From the NCBI RefSeq assembly GCF_025252405.1, contig NZ_CP104307.1, positions 4,464,001 to 4,528,000 of the forward strand: a DNA stretch of 64,000 bases, written 5' to 3'. Both the position numbers and the translations under genes were made by a program. Shown in pieces: positions 10,401 to 18,669 of the stretch (position 1 is the stretch's first letter; each line of letters opens with the position of its first letter). This DNA comes from Flavobacterium sp. TR2. GTDB lineage: Bacteria; Bacteroidota; Bacteroidia; Flavobacteriales; Flavobacteriaceae. The notes beneath the pieces are model-generated. The model had not been told where the DNA came from, did not search any database, and was given only the letters and a program-made list of their open reading frames with translations.

Positions 10401-12199
10401 CCTGCTGTTAAACCTGCAACACTGTAAGTTCCGCTTGTGCTTGAAACTGCTGTTAAAGTTGTGCTTCCAGAAACTGCCGAAACTGTAACACCAGAAACTC
10501 CTGTTGTTCCGTCTAGAACGGTTCCGCTTACTGTGTAAGTTGGTTGAGTTCCGTTAATTACAACCGCTGTTTGGTTAACTGTAACATTTGTTAACGTTAC
10601 TGGAGTAAATGTATAACTTGCTTTTACTGCTGTAAGCGAATAGTTTTGCCCTGAAGTTAAATTATTGAATGCAAAATTCCCTGTAGCAGAAACTACCGTC
10701 TGAATTACCGCATTGCTTGCATTACGCAATTCAACCGTAACATTGGTAACCAAAGCTGATCCGTTTTTTACAGAACCAGAAATGCTAACCGTTCCAGGAA
10801 CAACGCTTCCAAAAGAAGTGTCAACTTGGTTTAATAATGAATTTGGAATTGAACCTCTAGTATCTTGAGATAATTCCCAAATCATACCTCCAGCTAAGTT
10901 TCTTGATTTTATATACTGAACTTTTAAATCCATTGACTGCTTATCTTCATAAGAAATAAATTCTTTTGTAGTAGCATTATATAAGTAAGGAACTTTAGTA
11001 GTATTATCAAAATAGCGAACCCACCCTGCCGAAGCTGCAGATGGTGTTACCATCATTGTATTAGGATCTAAATAGGCATGAGAATTCGTAACAGGGTTTC
11101 CGACTAAATCACAGATTTCGATACTTCCAGATTTTTCGCAAGCTCCAGAACCATCCCATGTTCCTGTTGGGTTCTGCGGATTTGTACATCCTGGAACCGT
11201 ATATCTTGGCGCTGCAACAAATAATCCGTTTGTTGAATTTGCAGCAACGTTATCAAATTTCTTTCCGTAAAAAGGCAGTCCCATGATCAATTTATTGGCA
11301 GGGAAACCAATTACATTTAAATATTGATTGGTTAATTCGTCTAATGATTCAGATTGCGTTGCGCCATACAACGGATCGTTTGGATTTCCACTAGCATATA
11401 AAGGTGCATTGTAACAAGTTTTATCGTACCAGTTACCGCCAAAATCATATCCGAAATACGTAATATAATCACAGTAAGTCGAAATATCTTCTGTCATTCC
11501 GTATTGTGATCTATTGTTTGGTCCCAAATACTGTTTTGAAACATTTCTAACGTTGTTTCCTGCAGCTATTGTAATAAGTTTATTTGGCATTGCCTGACGC
11601 ATGGCTTTCAACAGAAGCACTAAATTTTTATTATCGTCAGGGCTGTATTTTTGTGGAGGAACAGGCGCGCCATTTACTATTTCTGTACCGTCAGTTCCGC
11701 CTGAAAGAGGATACTCCCAGTCAATATCGAAACCATCAATAAATGGATATGTAGTAATGAAGTTTGCCATATCTGCTGCTAAAGCTGCTCTTGCTACAGG
11801 ACTTGCAGCAATTGGAGAAAGATCTTGACCTTTTGTCCAGCCCCCTACAGAGATTAAAACTTTTAAATGCGGATACTTTTCTTTCAATTTCATTAAATCA
11901 TAAAAGTTTCCTTTTACTGGTGCATCCCACGGAATTCCACCTTCCATATGCTCAAAATCAGCATACGTGTCTAAACATTTTAATTTTGTATTCTCAGGAT
12001 GCGCAGGATCATAAGTGGTGCCATAAAAAGAATAATTTAAATGCGTCAATTTACTTCCATCAATTTTCGGAACATTGAAATCCCGGGCATAAATAGACCA
12101 TTGTGCATAATACCCTACTACTTTTTTTCCGTGGGCCGGTTGTGCCAACGCAAGTAAGGGAAACAGTAACAAAAAGAGCAATCTGTAATAATGTTTCAT
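7463..12199 (-). CDS. chiA: Giant secreted chitinase ChiA, two GH18 domains, T9SS substrate
   Basis: A protein of 1578 residues. Order: signal peptide (1-19); GH18 domain A (about 25-460) with the strand motif SVGG (117-120) and DGFDIDWE ending in catalytic Glu162; several CarboxypepD-regulatory-like beta repeats (about 474-720); two nearly identical roughly 100-residue modules (about 726-925); Ig-like repeats (about 930-1110); GH18 domain B (about 1133-1480) with DGVDIDFE, catalytic Glu1264; and a C-terminal sorting region (about 1500-1578) of the type IX kind. The architecture matches the F. johnsoniae chitinase ChiA, which is needed for chitin growth and secreted by T9SS. It is the last gene of the leftward locus. 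Two GH18 domains of different sequence suggest cooperating exo and endo modes, an inference from the known homologue. Confidence 0.95.
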   Translation of the reverse strand: MKHYYRLLFLLLFPLLALAQPAHGKKVVGYYAQWSIYARDFNVPKIDGSKLTHLNYSFYGTTYDPAHPENTKLKCLDTYADFEHMEGGIPWDAPVKGNFYDLMKLKEKYPHLKVLISVGGWTKGQDLSPIAASPVARAALAADMANFITTYPFIDGFDIDWEYPLSGGTDGTEIVNGAPVPPQKYSPDDNKNLVLLLKAMRQAMPNKLITIAAGNNVRNVSKQYLGPNNRSQYGMTEDISTYCDYITYFGYDFGGNWYDKTCYNAPLYASGNPNDPLYGATQSESLDELTNQYLNVIGFPANKLIMGLPFYGKKFDNVAANSTNGLFVAAPRYTVPGCTNPQNPTGTWDGSGACEKSGSIEICDLVGNPVTNSHAYLDPNTMMVTPSAASAGWVRYFDNTTKVPYLYNATTKEFISYEDKQSMDLKVQYIKSRNLAGGMIWELSQDTRGSIPNSLLNQVDTSFGSVVPGTVSISGSVKNGSALVTNVTVELRNASNAVIQTVVSATGNFAFNNLTSGQNYSLTAVKASYTFTPVTLTNVTVNQTAVVINGTQPTYTVSGTVLDGTTGVSGVTVSAVSGSTTLTAVSSTSGTYSVAGLTAGLNFTVTAAKSGFSYTPASTVYNAIDANKTLNFTQGPAVVTYTVSGTVLNGTTPVSGVTVTASSTAGNVTATTNSSGAYSLTLASGGNYTVTAALTGQTFTPASTVYSNLNANKTLNFTQDAATTTSKISGTVKNGTTPVAGAKVEIVLPWTDNAHPWKSVLATTDAQGKYSFDNAVTDGYTTVTSLKLNTWSNGEVNYYPNNLANFPVPSTPTVYNFNTSSTAKAALAAAANLISGTVKNGSTPVANAKVELVVPWTDNTHNWKSVLATTDASGNYAFDNSVVAGYTQILSLKLNSWQNGEVAYYPNNLANFAVPTTPTVYNFNTQTTVVTKPVVAITAPTASAIAINLGSSINFVASVGLSAADATTISSVVFSLDGQTISATNSSGTYTATWTPVANQFSQSHTLTVTATASNGTTDSKSYSFTLTCSGANCPNALPVIIWNSPSNTTVYQSSFQAVPISVTAVDSDGTVSGVTITINGGTFNMTAGTNNTYTYNFTPTAYQDYPVVIKATDNKAAVTTLNNTIKIATISGNRFIPLPSKIILGYAHSWENTSAPFLYFSQIKGSKFNVVDYAFVETVNRDGYTPILTTNDARYLTNGVFDKQLLKNDIKTLRDSGVPVIVSIGGQNGHVVLENVTQKNIFVNGLKAIIDEYQFDGVDIDFEGGSMNFSAGSLRDISYAGISAYPRLKNVVDAFKELKAYYGPGFLLTAAPETQYVQGGYTTYTDTFGSFLPIIQNLRNELDLLAVQLYNTGGENGLDGQYYGSAKKANMVTALTDMVIKGYNIGSTGMHFDGLPASKVLIALPACPSAAGSGYLTPTEGINAMDYLRNGTNFSGRTYTMQPGGPYPSLRGLMTWSVNWDASSCGNSSELSKAYAAYFASQATAKTLAVEDITAESNTTVAYFRNNTLSVSNETEEIAQVDVFNTIGQNVTSHRNIQNNKEVLLNSPSFASKQIFVVIVTDKSGHKKSLKVMNFLN
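9425..10025 (-). repeat. Tandem pair of ~100-residue modules inside chiA
   Basis: Two consecutive coding segments (about 9725-10025 and 9425-9720) are highly similar, each starting with an ISGTVKNG-type strand, containing PWTDN-H-WKSVLATTD, then NGEV-YYPNNLANF and ending at VYNFNT. They resemble carbohydrate-binding or peptidase-regulatory beta sandwiches. The high DNA similarity points to a recent duplication. Confidence 0.8.
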
Positions 12200-12240
12200 A
12201 ATTAATAAATATTAGTTAATAGAAAATAAATAATTGGGCC

Positions 12241-12294
12241 ACAGCAGCGTTACGCTTCTGGGTTTCGCTCAACTGCAGGTTGGAAGGCTGCTGT
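12241..12294 (-). promoter_or_regulatory. Candidate structured RNA leader of chiA
   Basis: Outer stem ACAGCAGC (12241-12248) pairs with GCTGCTGT (12287-12294). Inside it are further complementary pairs: AGCG/CGCT around 12246-12256, CTTC/GAAG (12255-12258 with 12283-12286) and CAAC-TGCAG-GTTG. The block is clearly GC-richer than the surrounding DNA and ends about 40 bp before the chiA ATG. It could be a 5'-UTR regulatory structure or mRNA stabiliser. No known riboswitch class is recognised. Confidence 0.4.
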
Positions 12295-12602
12295 CGATTG
12301 GAAATAAACTCAAATTAAATTCTATAGATAAATATTACTATTACTGATTCATACATAATCATTAGCCAATAGTAGTGATTGATATTTATTTATAATTTTT
12401 AAAAAAATTAATGTTAAATACAAATGATAAATTTGGGACGACTCATCAATCTATACTCTTTATATTGTCATGTTTTAGTGTATTCTTTCTATTTGGTTTT
12501 TTAAAGGTTAATACTTCGTTATTGGTTATTGTTTATATTAAATTATTATTGATTATATCTGATAATCGTTCTAAAAAAAAGACTTCAAAATTGTAATTAC
12601 CC

Positions 12603-12620
12603 CTGCCATAAGTATGGCAG
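12603..12620. promoter_or_regulatory. Perfect hairpin/palindrome downstream of GH20 gene
   Basis: CTGCCATA-AG-TATGGCAG, 8-bp arms with a 2-nt spacer. There is no T-run after it on the minus strand, so it does not look like a standard terminator for the GH20 gene. It could be an operator or an mRNA 3'-end stabiliser. Confidence 0.4.
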
Positions 12621-12688
12621 AGATAATCAACACTCTAAAAAAACATTAGCAGCTCAAAAACGTACTAAATACTAATTCAAATCCAACT

Positions 12689-14755
12689 CTAAATTAATTT
12701 CTTTAAACTCTCATAAACAGATAGTTCTACATCTGCATGATCTTTTGTATTGCATTGTTCTATCAATTTTTTCAGATCTGCCGGTGCTAAAGTTGATTTA
12801 TTATCCAAAACCAATAACAATTCCTGAGAAGCATCATTCAGTTTTTTAGACAATGGTAATATTGGCTGCACCAATGGCGCGTTATTGCTTATTTCTGTTA
12901 ATCCTTTGTGAACTGCAATCCACTTAGCGAAAAATGCAGCTACTTTGGCTTTATTATCTGCCGATTTATTGGCTAAATACTGATTTACAGCTGCGTCAAA
13001 AGCTAATGCATCTTTTGCGTCTGGTCCGCAAGCATCTGCAAATAAGGTAAACGGAGAATACATTTGATATTCTGTTCCGCCTTTATTACGAGTATAACCT
13101 TTTAATGGTTCGCTTACATTTGAAAAATCTTCCAATGATTTGATATCCTGATTATTTGCAATATTTCTTAAAATCACATCTTTATTGCGAATATGGGTAA
13201 TGCCTAATTCTTCTAATCTAAAAGAAATTGTTTCCAAACGTTTGCGCATATTTTCTACATCTACAACATCTTCTGCAGACCATAATCTTTCTGCTATTGC
13301 AGCGGTTCTTGGCCAAATTCTAGAATCGATAGTTGTTGGTGTAGCCAATTCTGACCACATTGTTGCTTCTCCACCAAGAATTCTTGCTTTTTCGTCGCTT
13401 GTTAAATTAGCCCCTTTTGGCATCGGATCATTTAAGTAATGACTTGCAACTGGATACATCAAATCGATATAATACCCGTTTGATAAAACTGTTTTGTATC
13501 CTTTTTTAACAGCATCAATCAAAGATTGTCCTGCCGGCATTCCTTCATTTGGACCTCTCCAAGAATGCACAATCGCTTCTTTAGATAAATCTTTTGTCAA
13601 AATTTCTTCCCACCCCATTAATTGTTTTCCGTGTTTCTTTAACATCGGAGCCAATTGCATTGTGAAATACGTTTGCAGTTCGTGGTTGTTTTTTAAATTA
13701 TGTTTCTTTTTGAACTCTTGAATTTTTGGATTTGCATCCCAGTCCTTTCCTTCATTTTCATCTCCTCCAATATGGAAATAGGCACCTGGAAATAATGGGC
13801 AAACCTCATCAAAAACTTCGCTTAAAAGTTGGTATGTTTTAGGATTTGAAGGATCTAATGTTGGAGAAAAAATTCCCGCATTTCTTTCAATTCCATAGGT
13901 AGCAATTGCTGTACCTTGAATATTTTTTTCGGATGTTCCTCCTGTCAGCGTTATCACTTTGCTTCCAATTTCCGGATAAGCAGTTAAGATTGCAGATGCG
14001 TGACCTGGAACATCTATTTCTGGAACAATCAAAATACCGCGCTCATCGGCATATTTTACGATATTTTTAATTTCCTCTTGTGTGTAATACATTCCATCCG
14101 AAGCTACTTGAGTAAATCTTGGATGTTTTTTCATTTCAATTCTCCATCCTTGATCATCAACTAGATGCCAATGAAAAACATTCATTTTCATTGCTGCCAA
14201 AGCATCAATATTTCTTTTAACCACATCAATAGGCTGAAAATGTCTTGAAACATCCATCATTAAACCTCTCCATGTAAATCTTGGAAAATCTGAAATTTTT
14301 GAAACTGGAAAATAAAAAGATTTTGAGTTGTTCTGAAGCATTTGCAATAAAGTCTCCAAACCATGCAAAGCCCCTAAATCGCTCGAAGCATTTAGAGTAA
14401 TTTTGTTTGAAGTAATGTCTAAATGATAGCTCTCATCTTCATACAAACCAATTTTACCGCTTTTGGTGCAATTGATCTGTAATTCTGCATTAGGCACTTC
14501 ATTTAATTTTTCAATAAAACCTTGTTCGAAAAATATACCTGTTCTACCATCTAAACGGCGCAAAAAACGAGTTACTCCTCCAAAAATTCTTGGATTTGGA
14601 TTTCCTGTAATGTTTACTTTAAAGTTTTTACTTAAATTAAAATTACCGTCATTAATAGCAACACTCTGAGGCCAAGGCATAAGATTTAGCTGCTCTTTCT
14701 GGACTTGAGCACCTGCCGATATACCTGCAAATAATAGTACAAATAAATATTTCAT
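12689..14755 (-). CDS. Beta-N-acetylhexosaminidase, GH20
   Basis: Releases terminal GlcNAc from chitooligosaccharides. The protein has 688 residues from ATG at 14755; a longer frame exists, but the chosen start gives a clean signal peptide (to about residue 17). Order: GH20 N-terminal domain (about 20-145), catalytic TIM barrel (about 150-510) with the catalytic pair Asp332-Glu333 in HIGGDE, and a helical C-terminal extension (about 540-688). Probably periplasmic: no sorting domain is seen at the C-terminus. It stands between nagB and chiA and turns SusCD-imported oligomers into GlcNAc for NagP. Confidence 0.95.
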   Translation of the reverse strand: MKYLFVLLFAGISAGAQVQKEQLNLMPWPQSVAINDGNFNLSKNFKVNITGNPNPRIFGGVTRFLRRLDGRTGIFFEQGFIEKLNEVPNAELQINCTKSGKIGLYEDESYHLDITSNKITLNASSDLGALHGLETLLQMLQNNSKSFYFPVSKISDFPRFTWRGLMMDVSRHFQPIDVVKRNIDALAAMKMNVFHWHLVDDQGWRIEMKKHPRFTQVASDGMYYTQEEIKNIVKYADERGILIVPEIDVPGHASAILTAYPEIGSKVITLTGGTSEKNIQGTAIATYGIERNAGIFSPTLDPSNPKTYQLLSEVFDEVCPLFPGAYFHIGGDENEGKDWDANPKIQEFKKKHNLKNNHELQTYFTMQLAPMLKKHGKQLMGWEEILTKDLSKEAIVHSWRGPNEGMPAGQSLIDAVKKGYKTVLSNGYYIDLMYPVASHYLNDPMPKGANLTSDEKARILGGEATMWSELATPTTIDSRIWPRTAAIAERLWSAEDVVDVENMRKRLETISFRLEELGITHIRNKDVILRNIANNQDIKSLEDFSNVSEPLKGYTRNKGGTEYQMYSPFTLFADACGPDAKDALAFDAAVNQYLANKSADNKAKVAAFFAKWIAVHKGLTEISNNAPLVQPILPLSKKLNDASQELLLVLDNKSTLAPADLKKLIEQCNTKDHADVELSVYESLKKLI

Positions 14756-14897
14756 TTTTCTTTTTTTTTGGCGGATAGTTTTAAGCATCCATAATTTATA
14801 AAAAAACAAAACTCAGAATGATTTCAGCTTTACCTCACTGCTAGGAGACCAATCTGAATTTTGCTATTTGATTCATTAGAAAACAAATCGTTTTTTT

Positions 14898-16835
14898 TTA
14901 GTAATCAAAACGTTTAAAGGCTTCAATTGCTTCATATTCAGCCAAACCTAACTCATCGTACAATACGGCTGTGTTTTTATTTCGATCTTCTGCTCTAACC
15001 CAGAATTCACGAGAATCATTTCCTTGAAACATTACCCTGTCTTTTTGAGACTGATGGTGTAAAATGGCATGGCGTTTCAATAAAACCTCGGATGGGCTCA
15101 AAGGAACTGCCATATCTATTTCATGAATGTCCCATTCGTGCCAAGCGCCTCTATAAAGCCATAACCAACAATCGTCCATGTACGGTTCTGATTTCAGTTC
15201 TTTTAGTGCCGCAAAAATGGCATTTAAACAAACTTCATGCGTTCCGTGCGGGTCTGCAAGATCTCCAGCAGCAAAAACCTGATGCGGTTTTATTTTTGCA
15301 ATGATATCTTTTACGATCGCAATATCTTCTGGCCCTAACGGATTCTTTTTTACTTGTCCTGTTTCATAAAATGGGAGATCCAAAAAGTGCGTATTCTCAT
15401 CTTTCAATCCGATATATCGTGTTGCTCCGTAAGATTCTCTTCTTCTGATAAGTCCTTTTAGCTTTCTAACTTCTAAGGAATCGATCTGGTTTTCAGATTT
15501 GTTATTTAGAAATTTGATAACCGATTTGAAATTGATGTCTGCTTGGCCTTCTCCAATAAAATCACTGGCTACTTCTGCAAATTTTAACGCCTCATCATCT
15601 GAAACCGCAATATTTCCCGAAGTCTGGTAAACCACATGAACATCGTGTCCTTGTTTGATTAATTTTGAAAATGTTCCTCCCATAGAAATCACATCATCGT
15701 CTGGGTGCGGACTAAAAAGTATGACTCTCTTTTTTGCCGGATTTGCCCTTTCTGGACGAAATGAATCATCTGTGTTTGGTTTTCCTCCTGGCCATCCGGT
15801 AATGGTATGCTGTAAGATATTAAACATATTAATGTTCATATCGTAAGCAGAACCTTCCTGAGCCAAAAGGTCAGACATTCCGTTATTGTTATAATCACGG
15901 TCAGTCAATTTTAAGATAGATTGCTTTGTTTTTTGACATAGCCAAACAATCGCTTTACTTTTCAATTCAGGTGTCCAAAGACATTCGCCAACTAACCAAG
16001 GTGTTTTGAAACGGGTGAGTTCTGAAGCTGCAGATTGATCTAAAACGAAAGTTGCATTTGGGTGATTCTGTAAAAATGTAGCTGGAACTTCTGAGCTGAT
16101 ATCTCCTTGAATAGTTCTCTTGATAATATCTGCTTTGTTTTGTCCCCAAGCCATCAAAACAATACGCTTTGATCTCATGATAGTCGAAACTCCCATTGTT
16201 ATGGCACGTTTCGGCACATTATCAATACCATTAAAAGCTGATGATGCATCGACTCTTGTGATATGATCTAAAGTAATAATTCTAGTTCCTGAATTAATAT
16301 GCGAACCTGGCTCGTTAAACCCAACGTGTCCAGTACGGCCAATTCCTAATAGTTGAAAATCGAGACCGCCCGCATTTTTAATATTCATTTCATAATCGAT
16401 GCAGTATTGATTAATTTCATCGATTGCTACAGTACCATCAGGAATATTAATATTTTCAGGTTTGATATCAATATGATTAAAAAGATGCTCATGCATGAAA
16501 TAATGATAGCTCTGATTGTTCTCCTTAGTCATCGGATAATATTCATCCAGATTAAAGGTGATTACATTGCTAAAACTAAGTCCTTCTTCTCTGTGCATTC
16601 TCACTAGTTCCTCATAAACTTTGATAGGAGAAGAACCTGTTGCCAGACCTAAAACGCAAGCTTTATTTCTTTCTTGCTTAGATCTAATTAGCTGCGCAAT
16701 TTCCTGTGCTACAATTACAGAAGCTTCAATAGAACTTTTGAAGATTTCGTTATGAATTTTTTCAAATCGAGTTTCTTCAAATTTTCCCGCGCTTTTGTAA
16801 CTAATATCAGGTTTTATTTCTAAAGCACTTTTCAT
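14898..16835 (-). CDS. nagB: Glucosamine-6-phosphate deaminase fused to a PIG-L/LmbE deacetylase domain
   Basis: A protein of 645 residues from ATG at 16835, with two parts. Residues about 20-310 are NagB: FNLDEYY (94-100; Asp97 as the general base region) and GIGRTGHVGFNEPGS (164-178), with His170 and Glu175 kept but Thr168 where E. coli has Asp141. Residues about 365-645 are a PIG-L/LmbE domain with a zinc motif PHPDDD (376-381) and a distal HGTH. NagB converts GlcN-6-P to fructose-6-P and ammonia. The fused domain is of a family that removes N-acetyl groups from GlcNAc derivatives, so the protein might carry out both deacetylation and deamination. Bacteroidota commonly carry this fusion. 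Cytosolic. Confidence 0.93.
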   Translation of the reverse strand: MKSALEIKPDISYKSAGKFEETRFEKIHNEIFKSSIEASVIVAQEIAQLIRSKQERNKACVLGLATGSSPIKVYEELVRMHREEGLSFSNVITFNLDEYYPMTKENNQSYHYFMHEHLFNHIDIKPENINIPDGTVAIDEINQYCIDYEMNIKNAGGLDFQLLGIGRTGHVGFNEPGSHINSGTRIITLDHITRVDASSAFNGIDNVPKRAITMGVSTIMRSKRIVLMAWGQNKADIIKRTIQGDISSEVPATFLQNHPNATFVLDQSAASELTRFKTPWLVGECLWTPELKSKAIVWLCQKTKQSILKLTDRDYNNNGMSDLLAQEGSAYDMNINMFNILQHTITGWPGGKPNTDDSFRPERANPAKKRVILFSPHPDDDVISMGGTFSKLIKQGHDVHVVYQTSGNIAVSDDEALKFAEVASDFIGEGQADINFKSVIKFLNNKSENQIDSLEVRKLKGLIRRRESYGATRYIGLKDENTHFLDLPFYETGQVKKNPLGPEDIAIVKDIIAKIKPHQVFAAGDLADPHGTHEVCLNAIFAALKELKSEPYMDDCWLWLYRGAWHEWDIHEIDMAVPLSPSEVLLKRHAILHHQSQKDRVMFQGNDSREFWVRAEDRNKNTAVLYDELGLAEYEAIEAFKRFDY

Positions 16836-16856
16836 TTCTTTTCTTTTTTGTAGTAT

Positions 16857-16908
16857 TACCATTTTTGGTTTTAAGAATGGTATAGACAACTTTCGCCATC
16901 TATACCAT
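16857..16908 (-). promoter_or_regulatory. Two mutually exclusive hairpins in the susD-nagB gap
   Basis: Read leftward, ATGGTATAGA is followed 12 nt later by TCTATACCAT (16908-16899 with 16886-16877; 10-bp perfect stem). The end of that second arm, TACCATT (16882-16876), can instead pair with AATGGTA (16863-16857). The shared middle arm means only one hairpin can form at a time, as in attenuators. The nagB ATG is about 20 nt beyond. Confidence 0.4.
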
Positions 16909-16937
16909 ACCACTAACCAAACTTAATATTCTTTTTC

Positions 16938-18515
16938 TTAGAACTTGTTTACTCCAGTATCCCACCAAAGTCTTGTCGCTCCAGTATCAGGACCTCCTAA
17001 AAGCTGAACCCCTTGAGCATAACCTGTTGGATTAGAAGTTTTCTCATTTACATAGAAATTCAATCTTCTTACAAACGTTCCGTTAGGAATTTTTCCTCCA
17101 GAGAAGTTATTTGCTGGCAAGAATAATTTTGGATATCCAGTTCTTCTTGTCTCTGCCCAAGCTTCTTGACCATCAGGGAAACCAGCGATCCATTTTTGAG
17201 TAATAATTTTTTGCAGTTTAACTTCATTAGAAGCCGATTCAGACCATTTTACTGTCACTAAATTTTGCGCTGCAATATTATTCGCTGCATTTAACGGATC
17301 AGTAAAGTTTGCTGGCATTGAAGTATCGTCATTAATATAAGCAGATGCATCTCCTGCTGCTAACTGAGCAAATGAAACTGCAATTCCCGCTTCGTAAAAT
17401 GATTGAGCAGATCCGCCAACATTCCATCCTTTTAATGCTGCCTCAGCTTTTAAGAAATAAGATTCAGATGCATTAAACCAAGGAATCAAGTTATTTTCTA
17501 CGATTGGACCAACTTTAGAGAATAAATCTGCTTTTGCAGTTCTATAATTAGCATCAACTAAAGTTCCCATTCTAATACCTTGATAAACACCTCCAGTTGC
17601 TTGATGGAAGAATACAGCTCTTCTTGGATCATTATAACCGTTCATGATAGATGTAATGGCTCCCCCTGCATTAATATCTGCCCAAGGACCTGTATAAGTT
17701 TTAACAGGATGCTCAGCGATATAAGCCATGTTATCAGCATTAGAAGTAATTACTCCTAAACCAGCCAATGCAGCTTCTCCTTCAGCTTTTGCTTTTACAG
17801 GATCAACATTAGAAATACGCAATGCTAAACGTAATCTTAAAGAGTTAGCAAATTTTACCCATTTCTGAATATTTCCAGATGCAGTAGTTCCGTCTGTTGC
17901 GTCACCTGCTGCAAAGAAAGTTGCAGAAGCATCTGCCGCTTTTGGAGTTAAAATGTCAATCGCCGTTTTTAACTCTGTAAAAAACTGATCGTAAACTGCT
18001 TTCTGAGAATCGTAAGGAGTTGTTCCATCAGGGTTTCCAAAACCTGAATATACGATTGGTCCGTAATAATCTGTTGTTTTATGCATTGCATATACTTTTA
18101 AGATCAAAGACCAAGCATAAAACTGAGGATATTTCTCTTTTGTTAATTTCTCAAGATTATAGGCATTTACCATCTCCTTTTGGTACTTCTGAACCCATTC
18201 AGCACCGTTCCATCCATCAACAAGAGCATAAGTAGAGTTATTACTGTTACCCGCAAAATCGTGAGGAGTTCCCATGTATCCTGAAAAGATATCTGCATTT
18301 AAGTTAAACTGAATATCTCCCTGCCAATCATCAGCAACCAAGATATACATTCCTCTCTGCATTGTCTTAAGAGGCGCTTTAACCTGATTAAAATCTTGTT
18401 CTAATTGTTCGTTGCTAAAGCCAGTCTCATTGGTATTTATGTCTTCAAAGTCTCCCGTACAGCTACTTAATGAAAGAGCTAAAACTGAACCTAATATTAA
18501 TAATTTATTTTTCAT
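16938..18515 (-). CDS. SusD-like outer-membrane lipoprotein for chitooligosaccharides
   Basis: A protein of 525 residues from ATG at 18515, with a lipoprotein signal ending in LSSC (Cys about 18). The body is of the SusD/RagB type (SusD-like_2: early DINTNE, alpha-helical TPR-like core, late FPDGQEAWAETRRTGYP). It should sit on the cell surface as the lid of the SusC pore and bind chitin oligomers. It lies 154 bp downstream of susC. By position it is the counterpart of the F. johnsoniae chitin-locus SusD. Confidence 0.93.
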   Translation of the reverse strand: MKNKLLILGSVLALSLSSCTGDFEDINTNETGFSNEQLEQDFNQVKAPLKTMQRGMYILVADDWQGDIQFNLNADIFSGYMGTPHDFAGNSNNSTYALVDGWNGAEWVQKYQKEMVNAYNLEKLTKEKYPQFYAWSLILKVYAMHKTTDYYGPIVYSGFGNPDGTTPYDSQKAVYDQFFTELKTAIDILTPKAADASATFFAAGDATDGTTASGNIQKWVKFANSLRLRLALRISNVDPVKAKAEGEAALAGLGVITSNADNMAYIAEHPVKTYTGPWADINAGGAITSIMNGYNDPRRAVFFHQATGGVYQGIRMGTLVDANYRTAKADLFSKVGPIVENNLIPWFNASESYFLKAEAALKGWNVGGSAQSFYEAGIAVSFAQLAAGDASAYINDDTSMPANFTDPLNAANNIAAQNLVTVKWSESASNEVKLQKIITQKWIAGFPDGQEAWAETRRTGYPKLFLPANNFSGGKIPNGTFVRRLNFYVNEKTSNPTGYAQGVQLLGGPDTGATRLWWDTGVNKF

Positions 18516-18580
18516 CTGTGAATTTTTATCGTTAATTAAAATCATTTTTATTGATTTATAAGCCAACCCATTAAAGAGTT

Positions 18581-18628
18581 ACTTGTTTATTATTTTACAT
18601 TATTTCTACATTCAATCAATAAACAAGA
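18581..18628. repeat. Inverted repeat between susC and susD
   Basis: ACTTGTTTATT (18581-18591) and AATAAACAAG (18619-18628) are complementary with a 27-nt loop. It lies in the 154-bp gap, so the transcript could fold between the two cistrons. No T-run follows, so read-through is expected. Confidence 0.35.
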
Positions 18629-18669
18629 GTCTTACAACAACCAGAAGGTTTTGTCCTTTATTAATTATT

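Larger units (their letters stand above)
12200..12688. other. 489-bp intergenic region between GH20 gene and chiA
   Basis: Both flanking genes run leftward, so this is the chiA leader and possibly its own promoter region. It holds a GC-richer structured block (12241-12294, separate entry) and a perfect small hairpin (12603-12620, separate entry). The rest is very AT-rich. A 61-codon rightward frame at 12411-12596 is hydrophobic but has no support as a gene. Confidence 0.55.

Noticed and set aside
12411..12596. Rightward 61-codon hydrophobic frame in the chiA leader region
   Set aside because: No promoter, no family resemblance, and the frame is in AT-rich DNA where hydrophobic frames arise by chance.
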